A stretch of 20,192 nt of DNA, from assembly GCA_023404805.1 (NCBI GenBank), contig JAEYAL010000027.1, forward strand, positions 1-20,192, read 5' to 3'. Both the position numbers and the translations under genes were made by a program. Below the pieces are notes generated by a model. That model searched no databases. It had not been told where the DNA came from and saw nothing but the letters and a program-made list of their open reading frames with translations. Source of the stretch: Actinomycetes bacterium (lineage in GTDB: Bacteria > Actinomycetota > Thermoleophilia > Solirubrobacterales > Solirubrobacteraceae). Positions 16,624-20,192 of this stretch are shown piece by piece; the first letter of the stretch is position 1; every line of letters starts with the position of its first letter.

Positions 16624-17523
16624 TTGAGCCACGGTCCGTACATCGAGACGCGCGACTCGCCACTCGTCGCTCCGGAGCCCGGCTCGCTCGGCCCCCGCGA
16701 CAAGTCCATCCCGCGCCGTCCCGACGGATCACGTAGCCCCGGCTGGGACACCCCGGCCGACCTCTCGAAGTCTCCCGCGACGATTCCGGACCTGGCCACG
16801 ACGCCGGTCCCGGACCACCTGCGCGAGGAGATCGAGTCGTACCTCACGCGCTACCCAGACCCGCGCTCGGCGATCATCCCCGCGCTCTGGGCCGCCCAGC
16901 GTCTCCACGGCTGGTGCTCGCCGACCGCGGTGCAGCAGGTCGGCGCCGTGCTGCGGCGCACGCCGGCCGAGCTGATGGCCGTCGCCACCTTTTACGACCA
17001 GTTCGAGACCGAGCCGGTCGGCACGTCGACGATCTACGTCTGCACGAACATCTCATGCTCGCTCCGCGGGGCCGACGCGCTCCTCCACGAGTTCGAGGCG
17101 AAATCAGCAGGCCGCGAAGACGAGTTCTACGTGCGCGGGTTTGAATGCCTGGGCGCGTGCGACATCGCGCCGATGGTCTCGATCGACGGCCTGTTCATCG
17201 GCCCGATCGACACGGCCGAAGTCGCGGGCATCCTCGACGCCGTCGCCGACGGCCGCACGCACGAGATCTTCCCCGAGCGGCAGATCAACCACATGAAGAT
17301 CGCCGACCCGGCCGCGGGCGACACGCCGACGCACGGCGCCTCAGGCCCGCAGGCGGAGCTCGCGAGCACGGCGGAGGCCAAGCCGTCGAAGGCCGAGGCG
17401 GGCGCGGACGCAGCGCCCGACCCGCGCCGCGAGTCCGACCCGGCCGTCCCGTCGAGCGACCCGAACAACGACGACGCGGTCGACCGCCGCGCCACCGGCC
17501 AAGACCCGGAGGACGACGCATGA
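16624..17523 (+). CDS. nuoE: NADH-quinone oxidoreductase subunit E (24 kDa, [2Fe-2S] N1a)
   Basis: 299 residues from TTG 16624 (AAGGG nine bases upstream; a stop lies in frame at 16576). It is a subunit of the peripheral NADH-oxidising arm of complex I, with a thioredoxin-like domain next to NuoF. The core runs from about residue 62 (VPDHLREEIESYL) through a helical bundle with PALWAAQRLHGWCS and AVATFYDQF to the cluster domain. The [2Fe-2S] ligands are all present: C140-x4-C145 (CTNISC) and C175-x3-C179 (CLGAC). It is longer than usual at both ends: ~60 extra N-terminal residues rich in Pro/Arg/Asp, and a ~75-residue acidic, Ala/Pro-rich C-terminal tail after about residue 224 with no recognisable domain. 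The stop overlaps the nuoF start by four bases (ATGA), so the two are translationally coupled. Confidence 0.96.
   Translation: MSHGPYIETRDSPLVAPEPGSLGPRDKSIPRRPDGSRSPGWDTPADLSKSPATIPDLATTPVPDHLREEIESYLTRYPDPRSAIIPALWAAQRLHGWCSPTAVQQVGAVLRRTPAELMAVATFYDQFETEPVGTSTIYVCTNISCSLRGADALLHEFEAKSAGREDEFYVRGFECLGACDIAPMVSIDGLFIGPIDTAEVAGILDAVADGRTHEIFPERQINHMKIADPAAGDTPTHGASGPQAELASTAEAKPSKAEAGADAAPDPRRESDPAVPSSDPNNDDAVDRRATGQDPEDDA
17508..17512 (+). promoter_or_regulatory. Shine-Dalgarno of nuoF
   Basis: GGAGG, seven bases before the ATG at 17520, lies within the 3' end of nuoE and confirms the ATGA overlap start. Confidence 0.75.
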
Positions 17524-18842
17524 GCGCCCCGACTGCACCGCGCCTCCTGCTCGACGGCATCGACGAGCCGGGCCTGAACACGCTGCCGGTCTACGAGCGC
17601 CGCGGCGGCTACGAAGTGATGAAGAACGCCCTGCGCCAGCCGCAGGACGGGATCATCGAGGAGCTCAAGCAGTCGGGCCTGCGCGGCCGCGGCGGCGCCG
17701 GCTTCCCGCTCGGCATGAAGGCCAGCTTCATCCCCAGCGGCCCGATGGACAAGTACCTCGTCTGCAACGCGGACGAGTCCGAGCCCGGCACCTTCAAGGA
17801 CCGCGAGCTCATGCAGAAGTGCCCGCACCGCTTGATCGAAGGCATGGTGATCGCGTCGTACGCCGTGAGCGCCAACCGCGGCTTCATCTTCATCCGCGGC
17901 GAGTACATGCACCAGGCCGACGTGCTCGAAGCGGCCGTCGAAGAGGCCAAGGCCGCGGGCTACCTCGGCGACAACATCCTCGGCTCGGGCCACAACTTCG
18001 AGCTGTGGGTCCACCGCGGCGCCGGCGCCTACATCTGCGGCGAGGAGACGGGCCTGCTCGACTCGCTCGAGGGCAAGCGCGGCAACCCGCGCCTCAAGCC
18101 GCCGTTCCCCGCCAACCAGGGCCTCTACCAGGGCCCGACGCTGCTCAACAACGTCGAGACCCTCGCGACCATCCCGGTGATCCTGGGCATGGGGGGCGAG
18201 GAGTACGCCAAGCTCGGCGTCGAGCGCTCGGCCGGCACGAAGCTGATCTCGGTCTCCGGCCACGTGCAGAAGCCGGGCAACTACGAGATCGAGCTCGGCA
18301 TGAAGTCGAAGGACATCCTCTACGACCTCGCCGGCGGCCCGACCAAGGGCCACGACATCAAGTTCTGGTTCCCCGGCGGCTCGTCGTCGCCCGTGCTGCT
18401 CAGGGAAGACCTCGAGCTGCCCTACGACTTCGACTCGATGGCTAAGGCCGGCTCGATGCTCGGCTCCGGCGCGATGATCTTCTGCGACGACACCACGTCG
18501 GCCGTGCAGGTCGCGCTCAAGCTCGCGCAGTTCTACCGCCACGAGTCGTGCGGCAAGTGCACCCCCTGCCGTGAGGGGACGAACTGGACGCTGCGCATGC
18601 TCGAGCGCATCGACGAGGGCCTCGCGACCCCGATGGACCTCGATCGCCTCGCGTCGGTCCAGGAGCAGATCAAGGGCAACTGCCTCTGCGTGCTCGGCGA
18701 CGCCATGGCGATGCCGGTCGGCTCGCTCATCGCCAAGTTCCGCGACGAGTTCGAAGCCCACATCGAAGCCAAGCGGTTGGCGCCGGACTTCCTCCTCGGC
18801 GACACCACGCACGTCGAGACACCGATCCGGGTTCTCGCCTAG
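17520..18842 (+). CDS. nuoF: NADH-quinone oxidoreductase subunit F (NADH- and FMN-binding, N3 cluster)
   Basis: 440 residues, close to the usual family length. It oxidises NADH, passes two electrons to FMN and then single electrons to the [4Fe-4S] cluster N3. Seen in order: the FMN-site glycine loop GRGGAGFPLG (56-65); YLVCNADESEPGTFKDRE; the nucleotide-site loop GAGAYICGEET; GKRGNPRLKPPFP; and the N3 ligands ESCGKCTPCREG (C344, C347, C350) with a late cysteine in GNCLCVLGDA (C390 best matches the usual fourth ligand). All key motifs are intact. Start at ATG 17520 with a good Shine-Dalgarno, overlapping nuoE by four bases. An apparent upstream extension of the frame into nuoE is a shadow. nuoG follows after 51 bases. 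Confidence 0.98.
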   Translation: MSAPTAPRLLLDGIDEPGLNTLPVYERRGGYEVMKNALRQPQDGIIEELKQSGLRGRGGAGFPLGMKASFIPSGPMDKYLVCNADESEPGTFKDRELMQKCPHRLIEGMVIASYAVSANRGFIFIRGEYMHQADVLEAAVEEAKAAGYLGDNILGSGHNFELWVHRGAGAYICGEETGLLDSLEGKRGNPRLKPPFPANQGLYQGPTLLNNVETLATIPVILGMGGEEYAKLGVERSAGTKLISVSGHVQKPGNYEIELGMKSKDILYDLAGGPTKGHDIKFWFPGGSSSPVLLREDLELPYDFDSMAKAGSMLGSGAMIFCDDTTSAVQVALKLAQFYRHESCGKCTPCREGTNWTLRMLERIDEGLATPMDLDRLASVQEQIKGNCLCVLGDAMAMPVGSLIAKFRDEFEAHIEAKRLAPDFLLGDTTHVETPIRVLA

Positions 18843-18893
18843 CCTCTCGCGCCGGCACCGCCTTCCCGCCGCACCCTTCGCCCTCCGCCTTCC

Positions 18894-20192
18894 ATGCCTC
18901 GCCCATCTCGCGCTGACATCACTTTCACCGTCGATGGACGGGACGTCGTCGCCCCTGAGGGCACGATGCTCGCCGACGCCGCGAAGCTGGGCGACGTCGA
19001 AATCCCGGTCTTTTGCTACGAGCCCAAGCTCGGCCAGCCGGTCGGCGCGTGCCGCATGTGCCTCGTCGAGGTCGAGGGCATCCCGAAGCTGCAGACGGCC
19101 TGCTCCACGCCCGTCAAGGACGGCATGGTCGTCAACACGACGGCGCCGAAGGTCAAGGCCGCGCAGGAGTCGGTCCTCGAGTTCCTGCTGGTGAACCACC
19201 CGCTCGACTGCCCCGTCTGCGACAAGGGCGGCGAGTGCCCGCTGCAGGACATCACCTACGGCTGGGGCCGTGGCACGTCGCGCGTCGTCGAGCCCAAGCG
19301 CCACTTCACCAAGCCGCTGGAGCTCAGCCCGCTGATCGCGATCGACCGCGAGCGCTGCATCCTCTGCTACCGCTGCGTGCGGTTCAGCCAGGAGGTCGCC
19401 GAGGACCACCAGCTCGTGTTCCTGGAGCGTGGCGCCGACACCTACGTCGGCACGTTCGACAGCCACCCGTACGTGGCGCCGTTCTCCGGCAACATCATCG
19501 AGCTGTGCCCCGTCGGCGCGCTCACGAGCCGCCCGTACCGCTTCCGCGCGCGCCCGTGGGACATCGAGGGCGGCGGCTCGGTCTGCACGCTCTGCTCGGG
19601 CCAGTGCAACGTGGAGTACACGGTGCGCGACGAGCGGGTCCTGCGCACGCTGTCGCGCGAGAACAGCGACGTCGACGACGGCTGGCTCTGCGACAAGGGC
19701 CGCTTCTCGTACCAGTCGACGCACGTCGACGAGCGCCTCACGCAGCCGCTCGTGCGGAACCTCGACGGCGATCTTGAGCCCGCCACGTGGGATGAAGCCC
19801 TCGACCGCGCGAGCGTCCTGCTCCGCGCCGGCGGCGAGAACACCGCGGCGCTGGCTGCGGGCCGCACGCTCAACGAAGAGGGCTACCTGCTCCAGCGCCT
19901 CGTGCGCGAGCAGCTCGGCTCGCCGCACCTGGAGTCGCGGGTCGCGCCCGGCCCGTCGCGCGAGCTGCTGGCCGCGCTGCACGCCCCGGCGCTGCAGGCG
20001 ACCGTCCCGGACCTCGAGTTCGCCCACCACGTGCTGCTGCTCGAAGCGCACCCGGGCGAGACCGCCCCGATCCTGGAGCTGCGCCTGCGCAAGGGCGCCC
20101 GCCGCCTGGGCACCAAGCTGAGCATCGTCGGCAGCCGCCCGTCGGCGCTCGACGCCAAGGGCACCGCGATCCGCTTCGCCCCTGGCGGCAAC
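18894..20192 (+). CDS. nuoG: NADH-quinone oxidoreductase subunit G (3' end outside window)
   Basis: The frame is open from ATG 18894 to the window end (433 residues, C-terminus missing). It carries the Fe-S chain of the peripheral arm. Ligands seen in order: [2Fe-2S] N1b C41, C53, C56, C70; His-Cys [4Fe-4S] N5 H102, C106, C109, C115; [4Fe-4S] N4 C155, C158, C161, C205 (ELCPVGAL); and the off-path N7 set C231-x2-C234-x3-C238-x27-C266, present only in some lineages (for example E. coli and Thermus). The molybdopterin-oxidoreductase-like domain, which in complex I has no molybdenum chemistry, begins about residue 225 and is cut by the edge. It lies 51 bases after nuoF, with no clear Shine-Dalgarno before the ATG, so expression probably depends on the same transcript. 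Confidence 0.97.
   Translation, partial: MPRPSRADITFTVDGRDVVAPEGTMLADAAKLGDVEIPVFCYEPKLGQPVGACRMCLVEVEGIPKLQTACSTPVKDGMVVNTTAPKVKAAQESVLEFLLVNHPLDCPVCDKGGECPLQDITYGWGRGTSRVVEPKRHFTKPLELSPLIAIDRERCILCYRCVRFSQEVAEDHQLVFLERGADTYVGTFDSHPYVAPFSGNIIELCPVGALTSRPYRFRARPWDIEGGGSVCTLCSGQCNVEYTVRDERVLRTLSRENSDVDDGWLCDKGRFSYQSTHVDERLTQPLVRNLDGDLEPATWDEALDRASVLLRAGGENTAALAAGRTLNEEGYLLQRLVREQLGSPHLESRVAPGPSRELLAALHAPALQATVPDLEFAHHVLLLEAHPGETAPILELRLRKGARRLGTKLSIVGSRPSALDAKGTAIRFAPGGN

Noticed and set aside
17145..18842. 565-codon version of nuoF starting inside nuoE
   Set aside because: The first 125 codons are nuoE read out of frame (Arg-rich). ATG 17520 with GGAGG upstream starts exactly where NuoF homology begins.
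17127..20051. 974-codon minus-strand open frame across nuoEFG
   Set aside because: It is antisense to three genes with intact cofactor motifs. In very GC-rich DNA the antisense frame is often stop-free; the product is low-complexity Val/Ala/Arg/Asp text.

Overview
The window is uniformly GC-rich, with strongly GC-biased third codon positions and GTG/TTG starts mixed with ATG. It carries a group 1 respiratory complex I operon (nuoE, nuoF, nuoG) beside very large secreted repeat proteins of actinobacterial type: a signal-peptide RTX-like calcium-binding protein and a DNRLRE/NHL/YD-repeat giant. The best guess is a high-GC actinobacterium, perhaps Thermoleophilia/Solirubrobacterales. That assignment is inference from style and gene content, not from a marker gene.

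Layout. (1) Positions 1-3865, minus strand: one long reading frame, cut by the left edge of the window, encodes an exported protein built of RTX-type nonapeptides interleaved with about seven beta-type modules. (2) 3866-4204: a divergent intergenic region with two tandem copies of a long palindrome. (3) 4205-5986, plus strand: a TPR/Sel1-like protein, a coupled 124-residue protein of unknown function, and a possibly frameshifted small gene. (4) 5987-6383: a less GC-rich leader. (5) 6384-14489: a 2701-residue exported Rhs/YD-repeat protein whose order of domains (beta-sandwich plug, NHL propeller, YD shell, C-terminal tip) is that of the teneurin/bacterial YD-shell family. Its last ~167 residues form a polymorphic, toxin-like tip. 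(6) 14489-15355: a candidate immunity gene overlapping the rhs stop codon by one base, then a second small reading frame in the same phase, both visibly less GC-rich than the flanks. (7) 15652-16395: a membrane-anchored or secreted hypothetical protein. (8) 16624-20192: nuoE, nuoF and nuoG (cut by the right edge), all with their expected iron-sulfur ligands. nuoE opens the cluster; nuoA-D are not upstream in this window.

How it works together. The most coherent system is the Rhs giant with the genes behind it: an exported, encapsulating YD shell, a variable effector tip, and one or two small cytosolic proteins that would protect the producer. The nuo genes are ordinary respiratory housekeeping: the NADH-oxidising arm (FMN, NAD site and Fe-S chain) that delivers electrons to the rest of complex I. 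The RTX-like protein and TPR operon share a divergent control region, but no functional link to the Rhs locus is shown by sequence. No tRNA, rRNA, CRISPR array, integrase or transposase was seen.
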